Positions 45,715 through 53,624 of a stretch of DNA of 64,000 bases are shown here, in pieces. Every line of letters begins with the position of its first letter. Position 1 is the stretch's first letter. The DNA is from Rhizobium metallidurans (GTDB lineage Bacteria > Pseudomonadota > Alphaproteobacteria > Rhizobiales > Rhizobiaceae), in assembly GCF_014196505.1 (NCBI RefSeq), contig NZ_JACIDW010000008.1, positions 1-64,000 on the forward strand, given 5' to 3'. Both the position numbers and the translations under genes were made by a program. Below the pieces are notes generated by a model. It did no database searches, was not told the origin of the DNA, and saw only the letters and a list, made by a program, of their open reading frames with translations.

Positions 45715-48392
45715 TCGAATACTCCGGCATCTGTTGAAGGCTTCGCGGACACTTTGTCGTGAACGACGATGTAGCCGTATTGCTTCTGGCGCTGATCGTT
45801 CTTGCCAATCACATCGAACCTGATCGCTCCACGCGCCTCCAGGCGATGCAGCGCGTTGGTGATGTCGTCCATAGAGAACGCAGCCAGGATGTCAGCGGCT
45901 CGTCGCTCAAGCACCCTCGGAGCAAACAGGCCGCTGCGGGGCTTGTCCGACATCGGCACGCCGGGCATTTCGAGCAGGGCCGAGACAACCGCGCTTTCTG
46001 CGGCGTCGTTCAGGCTCGGAATGGCACCGGATGCGCTTGCATCACGAAGGACCGCGGGAGCGCTGCCGGCGAGCACGTCGAACGCGCCACGGTTCCAGCG
46101 CAGCTTCAGCCCGGCGCCCTTCGCCCCATAGTTCAGCTTCATGTTGGTGAGCTGCCGGATATCGCCGCTCTTGGCCTTGCCCGGATACTGGAGATAGAGG
46201 CGGGAGCGAGAGGCGTTATTCCAGCCCGTCGAACCGGAGGTGCCATCGCCGGAACTTTTGCCGGCAGCGGACGGGTGGCCGAGCGCGATCACCGAGCCGC
46301 CAATCGATCGCCCCAAGCCGCCAAGGAAGCGCTTCACGAAGTCGTTGACCAGAACGCGATCAATCTCTGAGCCCGCGTAGATATCGGCGATCGTATCGAG
46401 GATCAGCACATCGGCATCGAAGGCAATCGCATCCTCGCGGATCTGGTGCCAGAATGCCGTCTTTGCGAGCGTCTGGCTTTTCCGGTCAAAGGTCGCAATG
46501 AAGTTGTCCTGAAAGTTTCTCGACACCAGGCGCAAGTTGCCAAGCTCGGAGAGGCTGACGCCGAGCGAGCGGTTGATATCGATCTGCCGACGGTGGAGCT
46601 CGGCCGCGCTATCTTCGCAGAAAATGCACATCACGCGGGCCGGGCGAGTGATCTGGCCTAGCCAGCTTCGGCCCGTCGCCGCTGCCGTCGCGTACTGGTG
46701 CGCCAGCAGCGTTTTGCCGATGCCGCCATCTCCATAGAGCAAGGTGACTTCGCCGCGGGGTATCCAGCCCTCAACCTCCCACTCGCGGGGAAGCGGCTCG
46801 ATGCCCTGCCAATCCCGGCTAGGGTCGATCCATCCCAACGGCGGCAATTCAGATACGGCCTTCGGCGCGCGCTCGACGGCCTGGGGCTCCGCGTGGAAGC
46901 CCTCGGCAATCAGTTCCTCGACCTTGGCAACGGACAGGCCGCTGTCGCTCAAGGTGGTCCAACGATCGACCAGGCTTGTGAACGTGGCGGGATTGGAGAT
47001 CCGCAGAGAAGCCAGCAGCCCGCCGTTGTCGCGGATGTCGTCCGCGTCCCACGATCCCGGCTCCCGCTTGCCGAAGCCTTGCCAATCGACAAACTCAAAG
47101 ACGCGGGCAATCTCCAAATCGCCGGCCTTGTAGCCCATGGCCTGCGCGACCGTGAGAGATGCGCTTTTCCAATCGGTCGAGCCCGCATAGGTCGGGAAGC
47201 TGTCGGAGCCGAGCCGGCGGCAAAGCCATGTGACGGCCTGCGCGGGAGTAGGGCGCCGGGCGCTGTCCTCGGCAACCTCGTAAACCTCGCCCTCTCCGGG
47301 CTGATATTCCGGCGAGCCGCCGAAGTGAATTTCGCCCTCGTCATCGATCTCGCCAAACTCGCAAATCAGGCTGATGGGGCTATGCGCCCGGCGTGTTCCC
47401 CAATCATAGATGCCATCAGGGTAGATCGTGAGATCTTCCTCAAGCTCGCGGTCCAGGTGATCGGCGCCGATCCGCAATTCGCCTTCGTCGTTGCCGACGT
47501 TCAGGCCGAGCCCAAGCACATCAGGCAGCCAATCCCTTTTGCGCTCCAGCGCAGCGCGTGTGATCGGGTCGCGCACCTTTGCCGAGACCGCGCCGGGCTT
47601 GCGGGAGGGTTTCACGTTGACCGCATAGCCGAGAGCTTCGGCCTTCTCCCTGATGCGGGCGAAGATGGCCGAAACGCCCTGTTCATCGATCGAGGGGAGA
47701 TCGGGCAGATTGTGTTCGGTGAGCGTGTTCATCTGCGGAACGCCGCTTTCGTGCATACCGCTGACAACGACTTGCTGCCCCGTCGCCAGGAACTCCAGCT
47801 GATGCCGATGGCCGCCGGCCTCGAAGGTCATGACCTCCTTGTAAAGTTCATCCTCGGTTCGGGCGAAATAGACGGCGCTGGTCGAGTTGGATCGCTCACG
47901 GCGCGGCATACCCTTCGCCGACAAGCCGAAGCGCTCGGCCAAGACGTTGCGGATCTCAGCGGCAAGCCGGCGAGCCTGCACATCGTGCGGCGCCGTTGAC
48001 GACGGGTCCACCTTGATATCGCTATCGAACGCGACAAGGCCAAAGCCGGTACGAATGCCGATCCCGGTGCCGGCCGGCAAGGTCTTCCACGTTCCAAGAT
48101 CGATCGGCGGGGCCTTCGTCCAGTTCCAGGCGTTGCGCCAGTTCGTGCCGTTCCACTCGCCGGGAACCTTGCCGTTCGCGGGGCGAGATTGCCCACTGAC
48201 ATAGGAGCCGCAAGGAGGGAGCGGCAGCATCAGGTTGCCATATCCGCGAGCGCTGAGCGCTCTGGCGCGCTGGTGCACCGGAAGCAACTCCGGCGCGGGC
48301 GAATGCTGCGAATTGCCTTCCTGTTCGCCCTGGTCGGCAGGTGAAAGCGAATTGTTTTCAAGAGATTTCGATGCTATATTCATGTTCGTCAT
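45711..48392 (-). CDS. Primase-polymerase/RepA-type helicase fusion (replication protein)
   Basis: This 893-residue protein has two domains. Residues about 40-290 are a primase-polymerase (AEP) domain with GIGIRTGFGLVAFDSD (Asp123, Asp125) and downstream GHRHQLEFLATGQQVV. Residues about 520-780 are a RecA-like RepA helicase with Walker A GDGGIGKT (near 555), CIFCEDS, Walker B VLILDTIADIY and ALGHPSAAGKSSGDGTSGS. A C-terminal winged-helix-like part (MDDITNALHRLEARGAI) follows. The pair unwinds and primes, as P4 alpha does by other domains. The iteron array lies just past the stop. The start may instead be the ATG at 48383. Confidence 0.88.
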   Translation of the reverse strand: MTNMNIASKSLENNSLSPADQGEQEGNSQHSPAPELLPVHQRARALSARGYGNLMLPLPPCGSYVSGQSRPANGKVPGEWNGTNWRNAWNWTKAPPIDLGTWKTLPAGTGIGIRTGFGLVAFDSDIKVDPSSTAPHDVQARRLAAEIRNVLAERFGLSAKGMPRRERSNSTSAVYFARTEDELYKEVMTFEAGGHRHQLEFLATGQQVVVSGMHESGVPQMNTLTEHNLPDLPSIDEQGVSAIFARIREKAEALGYAVNVKPSRKPGAVSAKVRDPITRAALERKRDWLPDVLGLGLNVGNDEGELRIGADHLDRELEEDLTIYPDGIYDWGTRRAHSPISLICEFGEIDDEGEIHFGGSPEYQPGEGEVYEVAEDSARRPTPAQAVTWLCRRLGSDSFPTYAGSTDWKSASLTVAQAMGYKAGDLEIARVFEFVDWQGFGKREPGSWDADDIRDNGGLLASLRISNPATFTSLVDRWTTLSDSGLSVAKVEELIAEGFHAEPQAVERAPKAVSELPPLGWIDPSRDWQGIEPLPREWEVEGWIPRGEVTLLYGDGGIGKTLLAHQYATAAATGRSWLGQITRPARVMCIFCEDSAAELHRRQIDINRSLGVSLSELGNLRLVSRNFQDNFIATFDRKSQTLAKTAFWHQIREDAIAFDADVLILDTIADIYAGSEIDRVLVNDFVKRFLGGLGRSIGGSVIALGHPSAAGKSSGDGTSGSTGWNNASRSRLYLQYPGKAKSGDIRQLTNMKLNYGAKGAGLKLRWNRGAFDVLAGSAPAVLRDASASGAIPSLNDAAESAVVSALLEMPGVPMSDKPRSGLFAPRVLERRAADILAAFSMDDITNALHRLEARGAIRFDVIGKNDQRQKQYGYIVVHDKVSAKPSTDAGVFE

Positions 48393-48404
48393 CCATCTGC
48401 ATTG

Positions 48405-48439
48405 AGGCCCGTTCCAGTTCGCGCTGGACGGGCCTTTTT
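48405..48439 (+). terminator. Plus-strand intrinsic terminator upstream of the replication gene
   Basis: AGGCCCGT-CCAG (48405-48417) pairs with CTGGACGGGCCT (48424-48435), followed by TTTTT. The poly-T is on the plus strand, whereas the genes on both sides are transcribed on minus. It would stop a transcript coming from the replication-gene side. Confidence 0.65.
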
Positions 48440-48447
48440 CGTAGGTT

Positions 48448-48720
48448 TCAGGGATCGTTGTTGACGGCGAGATAGATTGCGCTGGTCTTCACGCGGACGG
48501 GCGAAGCTGTCGCCTCGACCCCGTCAATGAACCTCACAAGGCTCGCCACGGTGACGACGACGGGGCCGCCGGCCTGAAGCTGCCGGCCGACTAGACGGCC
48601 TTCGCCGATGCGGTTTCGCACCCAATCGGGGCTTCGCGCCATGATCTGCGCGACCTCGCGGACGCTGACAAAGGCTCGATCGCGCCAAGGGATGTAGATT
48701 TCGGCTGCTGACTTGGTCAT
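48448..48720 (-). CDS. AlpA-like helix-turn-helix protein (second copy)
   Basis: 90 residues from ATG 48720 with AAGGAG 8 nt upstream; the open frame reaches further back over the preceding gene. It shows IPWRDRAFVSVREVAQIM, then ARSPDWVRNRIGEGRLVG, a MerR/AlpA-type DNA-binding helix pair, and then a short beta part. The IPWxDR opening is shared with the 49355-49630 protein, so the two are paralogues. A role in excision or in control of the replication operon is likely by analogy with AlpA. Confidence 0.72.
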   Translation of the reverse strand: MTKSAAEIYIPWRDRAFVSVREVAQIMARSPDWVRNRIGEGRLVGRQLQAGGPVVVTVASLVRFIDGVEATASPVRVKTSAIYLAVNNDP

Positions 48721-48731
48721 CTCTTTTCTCC

Positions 48732-49358
48732 TTATTTCGGAGAAGGCAGACTGCGCGGAGCCGCCGCGCCAATAAACGAGATATGCCGAGAGGATTTGCG
48801 GCGAGCCGCCTCGGCAGCCCGTTCGGTCTCCAGATCGGCAGCGATAACCCGCAGTTCCTCGGCAACAACGAATAGCGTGTCCCAAAGGAAGCGGCGGAGC
48901 TTCGGGCAGCCGCCGCGCGCGCGCACCGCTGCGGAGGCTTTGCGCAGCCAGGCTTTCAGGTTCTTTTCGACGCGATCCTTCGTCGCGGGGGCGCCAAGGA
49001 ACTGAGCCGCCTGCTTGGCCGCTGCCGAGTGGGACTTTCCTTCGGTGGTAAAGAGGGAGAATGCGGCCGCATAGATGATGCGCGTGTTGTAATCGACTTG
49101 CGGCCTGCCGCGCTGCGGTTTGCCTTCACCCTCCAGCAGCGGCACCCAAACCGGCGCGATCTCCACGCAGGCTTGATCAATCGCATACTCGACCAGCGAC
49201 GGATCGCCGATTAGCTTGACGCCTCGATGCTTCAGGTACTCGGCCGCGACGGCGCGGAGAACGTCTGCCCGGATGTCGTCCCATATGTGTTGCTCATACG
49301 GGGGGAGATTGTCGAAGCGCTCTTTGGCGCGCTTGAACACGGTATCGGCGGCGGTCAT
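48732..49358 (-). CDS. Hypothetical 208-residue protein between the two AlpA-like genes
   Basis: The protein begins MTAADTVFKRAKERFDNLPPYEQ. It contains RGRPQVDYNTRIIYAAAFSLF and a basic helical part (KDRVEKNLKAWLRKASAAV), and ends with a Ser/Pro tail. I recognise no family. It overlaps the upstream AlpA-like gene by ATGA and lies 11 nt before the second one, so all three form one operon leading into the replication gene. Confidence 0.6.
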   Translation of the reverse strand: MTAADTVFKRAKERFDNLPPYEQHIWDDIRADVLRAVAAEYLKHRGVKLIGDPSLVEYAIDQACVEIAPVWVPLLEGEGKPQRGRPQVDYNTRIIYAAAFSLFTTEGKSHSAAAKQAAQFLGAPATKDRVEKNLKAWLRKASAAVRARGGCPKLRRFLWDTLFVVAEELRVIAADLETERAAEAARRKSSRHISFIGAAAPRSLPSPK

Positions 49359-49630
49359 GCTGGCACCGCCTTTGCGCCACGCTCGCGCAGTGCGCCGGCG
49401 GGGATCGCTTCGAGCGAAGCGAGATATTCGATCACCGAGCTTGTCTTGATCCCGGTACGGCCGCCGATCTTCACGAAGACCAACTGCCCGGCAGCTTGCA
49501 TCCGGTAGAGATTGCTTCGGCTCACCCCGCCCAAGAGGGCAGCGGCATCATTGAGCCGGAGAATTGGGCGGTCCTGCCACGGTATATCGGAACCGGCCTT
49601 GATTGCACGCGTGTTTGCTGTCGTCGTCAT
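49355..49630 (-). CDS. AlpA-like helix-turn-helix protein (first copy)
   Basis: This 91-residue protein has IPWQDRPILRLNDAAALL, then GGVSRSNLYRMQAAGQLV, a DNA-binding domain of the AlpA/HTH_17 group, and then IGGRTGIKTSSVIEYLAS. In P4 satellites and related islands, AlpA activates integrase or acts as excision factor. It is the first gene of the right-end operon, about 420 bp from the tRNA, and no other excisionase candidate is seen. Confidence 0.78.
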   Translation of the reverse strand: MTTTANTRAIKAGSDIPWQDRPILRLNDAAALLGGVSRSNLYRMQAAGQLVFVKIGGRTGIKTSSVIEYLASLEAIPAGALRERGAKAVPA

Positions 49631-49648
49631 CTGGACGCCTCGCGAAAA

Positions 49649-49674
49649 GCGGGCTCCAGGCCCGCGCTATTTTT
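49649..49674 (+). terminator. Plus-strand terminator-like hairpin upstream of the first AlpA-like gene
   Basis: GCGGGC (49649-49654) pairs with GCCCGC (49660-49665), then GCTA and a run of seven T. The poly-T is on plus, against the direction of the neighbouring genes. It may end an antisense transcript or screen the operon. Confidence 0.6.
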
Positions 49675-50038
49675 TTGGAAGTGTTTCCATCGCGGTTCTT
49701 TCAGGTCATCCGGTTCTACAAATCATATGCGACGTTATTGGAGAGGATGGGGCAGTTTTGGCCTGCTGTAAAGGCTCAAAATTCCACCTAACCCATTCAA
49801 AACGTAAGACATTTCATACTTGAGAGTACCATAACTCACTGGCCTGATTGAGATAATCCGGCTTCTCTCCGGACGGAAAAAATCTGCATCTTTTCCATCA
49901 CTCGCCTGGAGCGACGGTATCGGTATCGCCGAGACCAGACAGGCCAAACCGGGCCATCCTAACGGCATGCACATGTTAGGGTAAGCGTTGGGGCGAAGCC
50001 TCAAAGCGTCAAAATTCGTCAATGATTTCAATGGGGAG
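49675..50038. other. Right-end non-coding region of the element
   Basis: It should contain the minus-strand promoter of the AlpA-like operon, though I cannot pick one with confidence. It also contains the right arm-type repeats (49974-49995). A 15-base string at 50020-50034 recurs within the iteron region (45628-45642). Frames across it are not gene-like. Confidence 0.45.
49974..49995 (+). promoter_or_regulatory. Right arm-type tandem repeat
   Basis: TGTTAGGGTA (49974-49983) and CGTTGGGGCG (49986-49995) match the left pair at 35173-35194 in order, orientation and 12-bp period, with 18 of 20 bases identical over the best stretch. The pair lies about 45-65 bp from the right att core. Confidence 0.6.
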
Positions 50039-50052
50039 TGGCGGACAAGGTG
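50039..50052. repeat. Right attachment site, within the tRNA-Ser 3' end
   Basis: This is the second copy of the 14-base core TGGCGGACAAGGTG. It covers the encoded CCA and the 3' acceptor strand of tRNA-Ser, the usual crossover place of P4-type integrases. Confidence 0.85.
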
Positions 50053-50128
50053 GGATTCGAACCCACGGTACGCTTTCACGTACACACGCGTTCCAGGCGT
50101 GCGCCTTAAACCACTCGGCCACCTGTCC
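50039..50128 (-). tRNA. tRNA-Ser (anticodon GGA)
   Basis: Read on minus the gene begins GGACAGGTGGCCGAGTGG. It has an anticodon loop CTGGAAC (anticodon GGA), a long class-II variable arm (GTACGTGAAAGCGTAC) and a T loop GGTTCGAATCC. It ends CTTGTCCG with encoded CCA. The acceptor stem pairs throughout (one G-T). The gene is whole, so integration of the element restored its 3' end. Confidence 0.95.
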
Positions 50129-50353
50129 TGCTGCTTGATTTGGACCCTTGGGCGCAAATCGTTGGAACGGCGCGATATATACCGAGGAATTTTCAGGGAT
50201 CAACCTAAATCTAACAGTTTTTTGACTTCTTCCAGCAAAAGTGCCGGAAAGCGGTCCATTGCGGTTCCGGCAGCGGGGCATTAGTGTCCGATGTCGTGGA
50301 GAGTGGGCGCAACTGGCCGGGTGAAACCCGGCGGATCGGTGGCGGAGAGAGTA

Positions 50354-50671
50354 ATGCGTTTCCTTTTGCGTTTGGCGAGCCTGATCGCGCTGGCGGTGGC
50401 GGTGATTGCCGGGACGATCGACAGCATACAGTCGGTGGCGGCATCGTCGGTGGTCATCACGCCGATGGGCGATGCCTGGCAGGACATGAACGCATCGTCC
50501 TTCGAGGCGCTGCAATCGACCGTCGCCTACTATATCCATCCGCGCGTCTACACGCTGGGCTTCCAGTGGCTGATGATGCAGCCGGCTTTCGCGGTATTCC
50601 TCGTGCTGTCGCTGATCCTGTGGATGGCGGGGTACAAGAAGCCGCCGGTGGCGGGGCGTTTCGCGGCATAG
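50354..50671 (+). CDS. Conserved small membrane protein, hypothetical
   Basis: This 105-residue protein starts at ATG 50354 with GGAGAG upstream. Two hydrophobic helices (residues about 4-22 and 72-92) enclose a periplasmic segment with ITPMGDAWQDMN, and it ends GYKKPPVAGRFAA. It looks like a conserved rhizobial protein of unknown role. It lies just outside the element, next to the tRNA. Confidence 0.7.
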   Translation: MRFLLRLASLIALAVAVIAGTIDSIQSVAASSVVITPMGDAWQDMNASSFEALQSTVAYYIHPRVYTLGFQWLMMQPAFAVFLVLSLILWMAGYKKPPVAGRFAA

Positions 50672-51041
50672 GCGACGGCGTGATCGAGGCGTCCATTGCC
50701 CGCTTTTTTGCTACCTGACGTGGCGGCGACCACCGTTAAGCGGGAATGCGCGCACGATATCCAGGGCGGACCCAGCGCGACCACCAGCGAATGGCGACGT
50801 CTCGCGTGGCTAGAAAAATCGCATTCTGGCGTTGATTTTGCGCAAAAAAAGATTGCCGTGGCCGGTTTTTACGCAGTGTCGTCAAATTTTTACCAGTCGA
50901 AAAATTTCCCGTGAGTTTTTTTTCACGCCATGCAAGGATGCGGCAAGCCAGCCTCCGGGGGGAGGTCGGCGGTTCCGCAGACATGCCTGAAAACGGGCTT
51001 GCGGGAGGACCCCTAACAAATAGCAACAACAGGGCTGCACA
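50672..51041 (+). promoter_or_regulatory. Long leader of the nucleoside transporter, with a possible structured RNA
   Basis: No gene is seen in this 370-bp stretch. In 50943-51002 GCAAGCC (50943-50949) can pair with GGCTTGC (50996-51002), closing two smaller hairpins: CCTCC/GGAGG (50952-50956/50961-50965, GGGG loop) and GCG/CGC (50969-50971/50976-50978). A further dyad CGTGA/TCACG lies near 50910-50926. The nesting suggests a regulatory leader, but it matches no riboswitch class I know. Confidence 0.4.
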
Positions 51042-52034
51042 ATGAAAAAATCCCTTCTCGCTCTCCTCGCCGTGGCTGCCATGTCCACGACGGCGCTTGC
51101 TGCCGACGTCAAGCCGGCACTGGTCTACGGCACCGGCGGAAAGTTCGACAAGTCATTCAACGAAGCCGCCTACAATGGCGCCGAGCAGTTCAAGAAGGAA
51201 ACCGGTATCGCCTACCGCGATTTCGAGCCGACCGGCGACACCCAGGGCGAACAGGCCATCCGCAATTTCGCAAGCCGCGGCTTCAACCCCGTTGTCGCCG
51301 TCTCGTTTGCCTGGACCTCGGCGATCGAGAAGGTCGCTGCTGAATTCCCCGACACCAAGTTCATCATCGTCGACGCCGTGGTCGACAAGCCGAACGTCCG
51401 CTCGGTCGTCTACAAGGAAGAAGAAGGCTCCTTCCTGGTCGGCGTTCTCGCCGGCATGGCATCCAAGACCGGCAAGGTCGGCTTCGTCGGCGGCATGGAC
51501 ATTCCGCTGATCCGCAAGTTCGAGTGCGGCTACGCGCAGGGCGCGCGCGCCGCCAATGCCAAGGTCGAGGTGTTCCAGAACATGACCGGCACGACGGGTG
51601 CGGCCTGGAACGACCCGGTTCGCGGCGGTGAACTCACCAAGAACCAGATCGACCAGGGTGCCGACGTGATCTACGCGGCAGCCGGCGCCACCGGTCTCGG
51701 CGTGCTGCAGACCGCCGCCGACAACAAGAAGTTCTCGATCGGCGTCGACAGCAACCAGAACTACCTGCATCCGGGCTCGGTGCTGACCTCGATGGTCAAG
51801 CGCGTCGACCTCGCCGTCTACAACGCCTACACCGACACCAAGAACGACAAGTTCAGTGCCGGCGTGCAGTCGCTCGGCGTCAAGGAAGACGGTGTGTCGG
51901 CCGCCATCGACGACAACAACAAGGCGCTGATCACGCCTGAAATGCTGGCCGCCGTCGAAAAGGCCAAGGCTGATATCATCGCGGGAACCGTCAAGGTTCA
52001 CGATTACACCTCGGACAACTCCTGCCCGAAGTGA
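51042..52034 (+). CDS. BMP-family nucleoside ABC transporter substrate-binding protein
   Basis: 330 residues. A signal peptide (residues 1-20, cut after ALAA) is followed by the BMP/PnrA fold: GGKFDKSFNEAAYNGAEQF, FAWTSAIEKVA, FVGGMDIPLIRKFE, GADVIYAAAGATGLGVL and IGVDSNQNY. These residues line the nucleoside pocket in PnrA-like proteins. It is followed by an ATPase, two permeases and nucleoside-degrading enzymes, which fixes the substrate class as purine/pyrimidine nucleosides. Confidence 0.93.
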   Translation: MKKSLLALLAVAAMSTTALAADVKPALVYGTGGKFDKSFNEAAYNGAEQFKKETGIAYRDFEPTGDTQGEQAIRNFASRGFNPVVAVSFAWTSAIEKVAAEFPDTKFIIVDAVVDKPNVRSVVYKEEEGSFLVGVLAGMASKTGKVGFVGGMDIPLIRKFECGYAQGARAANAKVEVFQNMTGTTGAAWNDPVRGGELTKNQIDQGADVIYAAAGATGLGVLQTAADNKKFSIGVDSNQNYLHPGSVLTSMVKRVDLAVYNAYTDTKNDKFSAGVQSLGVKEDGVSAAIDDNNKALITPEMLAAVEKAKADIIAGTVKVHDYTSDNSCPK

Positions 52035-52050
52035 TCCGCGCCTGAAATTG

Positions 52051-52089
52051 GGCGTATGGCGGACGTGATTTCCGCCATACGCCCTTTTC
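52051..52089 (+). terminator. Strong hairpin with T tail between the binding-protein and ATPase genes
   Basis: The 14-bp stem 52051-52064 (GGGCGTATGGCGGA) pairs perfectly with 52072-52085 and is followed by TTTT. It would allow more binding-protein mRNA than transporter mRNA by partial termination or 3'-end protection. Confidence 0.75.
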
Positions 52090-52105
52090 GTATCTGGAGC
52101 CTGCT

Positions 52106-53617
52106 GTGACTGACACGCCCGCTATCGAACTTGTGGGCATCGACAAGAAATTCGGTGCCGTCCACGCCAACAAAGACATCAACCTCACGGTCGCCAAGGG
52201 GTCCATCCACGGCATCATCGGGGAAAACGGAGCCGGAAAATCGACGCTGATGTCGATCATCTACGGCTTCTACCACGCCGACCAGGGCGAGATCCGGGTC
52301 AACGGCCAGGCCGTGACGATCAAGGACAGCCAGACGGCGATCTCGACGGGAATCGGCATGGTGCACCAGCACTTCATGCTGGTCGACAATTTCACGGTGC
52401 TCGAGAACATCATGCTCGGCGCCGAGGGCGGAGCGCTGCTCGCAAGAGGCGTGGCATCGGCGCGCGCCGAGCTGAAGCGGCTGGAAAAGGAATACGGCCT
52501 CGAGGTCAACCCGGATGCGCTGATCGAGCAGCTCCCCGTCGGCCTGCAGCAGCGCGTCGAAATCCTGAAGGCCATGTATCGCGGCGCCGAGATCCTGATC
52601 CTCGACGAGCCCACGGGCGTGCTGACGCCGGCCGAGGCCGACCACCTGTTCCGCATCCTGAAAGTGCTGCGCGACCAGGGCAAGACGGTCATTCTCATCA
52701 CCCACAAGCTGCGCGAGATCATGGCGATCACCGATACGGTGTCGGTGATGCGCCGTGGCGAGATGGTCGCCACCCGCAAGACGGCGGAGACGACGGTCGA
52801 GGAACTGGCTGAGCTGATGGTCGGCCGCCGCGTGCTTCTGCGCGTGCAGAAGGGCGAGGCCAATCCCGGCAAGGTCATCCTGTCGGTGCGCAATCTGACT
52901 GTGAAGGACGACCGTGGCGTCGTGATGGTCGACAACGTGTCGTTCGACGTGCGCGCCGGCGAAATCGTCGGCGTGGCCGGTGTTGCCGGCAACGGGCAGT
53001 CGGAGCTCTTGGAAGCGATCGCGGGCATCCGCAAGCCGCATTCGGGCGAGATCCTGCTCGATGGCGAGACGATCGACAAGGCCGATCCGGCGCGGCTGCG
53101 CGAACTCGGCCTCGCGCATATCCCCGAGGACCGCCACCACATGGGCCTGGTGCTGAAGTTCGAGGAATACGAGAACTCGGTGCTCGGCTATCACCGCAAC
53201 CCCGAATACAGCAAGGGCCCGCTGCTCGATCTCGAAGCGATCCGCAAGGACGCGATGGAAAAGATCGAGAAATACGACATCCGGCCGCCGAACCCGCGGC
53301 TGAAGACCGCGAACTTCTCCGGCGGCAACCAGCAGAAGATCGTCGTCGCCCGCGAAATCGAGCGCGACCCGACGGCGCTGATCATCGGCCAGCCGACGCG
53401 CGGCGTCGACATCGGCGCCATCGAATTCATTCACCGCCGGATCATCGAGATGCGCGACGCGGGCAAGGCGATCCTGCTCGTCTCCGTCGAGCTCGACGAA
53501 ATCCGCGCCCTTTCAGACCGTATCCTTGTCATGTTCGCCGGCCATGTCGTCGGCGAGAAGACGCCCGATGCCGGTGAACAGACCCTCGGCCTGATGATGG
53601 CCGGCATTGCCGCGTGA
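52106..53617 (+). CDS. Nucleoside ABC transporter ATP-binding protein (dual domain)
   Basis: This 503-residue protein starts at a GTG (GGAG 7 nt upstream) and has two ABC domains, as in sugar/nucleoside importers. The first has GENGAGKST and [15 protein letters not shown] with DEPTGVLTP. The second has a degenerate P-loop (GVAGNGQSE), [15 protein letters not shown] and GQPTRGVD. The second site is probably not fully catalytic, as is typical for this group. It drives the BMP-dependent importer. Confidence 0.94.
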   Translation: MTDTPAIELVGIDKKFGAVHANKDINLTVAKGSIHGIIGENGAGKSTLMSIIYGFYHADQGEIRVNGQAVTIKDSQTAISTGIGMVHQHFMLVDNFTVLENIMLGAEGGALLARGVASARAELKRLEKEYGLEVNPDALIEQLPVGLQQRVEILKAMYRGAEILILDEPTGVLTPAEADHLFRILKVLRDQGKTVILITHKLREIMAITDTVSVMRRGEMVATRKTAETTVEELAELMVGRRVLLRVQKGEANPGKVILSVRNLTVKDDRGVVMVDNVSFDVRAGEIVGVAGVAGNGQSELLEAIAGIRKPHSGEILLDGETIDKADPARLRELGLAHIPEDRHHMGLVLKFEEYENSVLGYHRNPEYSKGPLLDLEAIRKDAMEKIEKYDIRPPNPRLKTANFSGGNQQKIVVAREIERDPTALIIGQPTRGVDIGAIEFIHRRIIEMRDAGKAILLVSVELDEIRALSDRILVMFAGHVVGEKTPDAGEQTLGLMMAGIAA

Positions 53618-53624
53618 GGCCTTG

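Noticed and set aside
35040..50052. Reading the element as a conjugative (ICE) or IS-bounded transposon
   Set aside because: No relaxase, type IV secretion or coupling protein, and no transposase or terminal inverted repeats; att sites and integrase explain the ends.
49735..50157. Minus-strand frame of 140 codons across the tRNA-Ser gene
   Set aside because: It reads through a complete tRNA and the att site; no ribosome site and no protein family.
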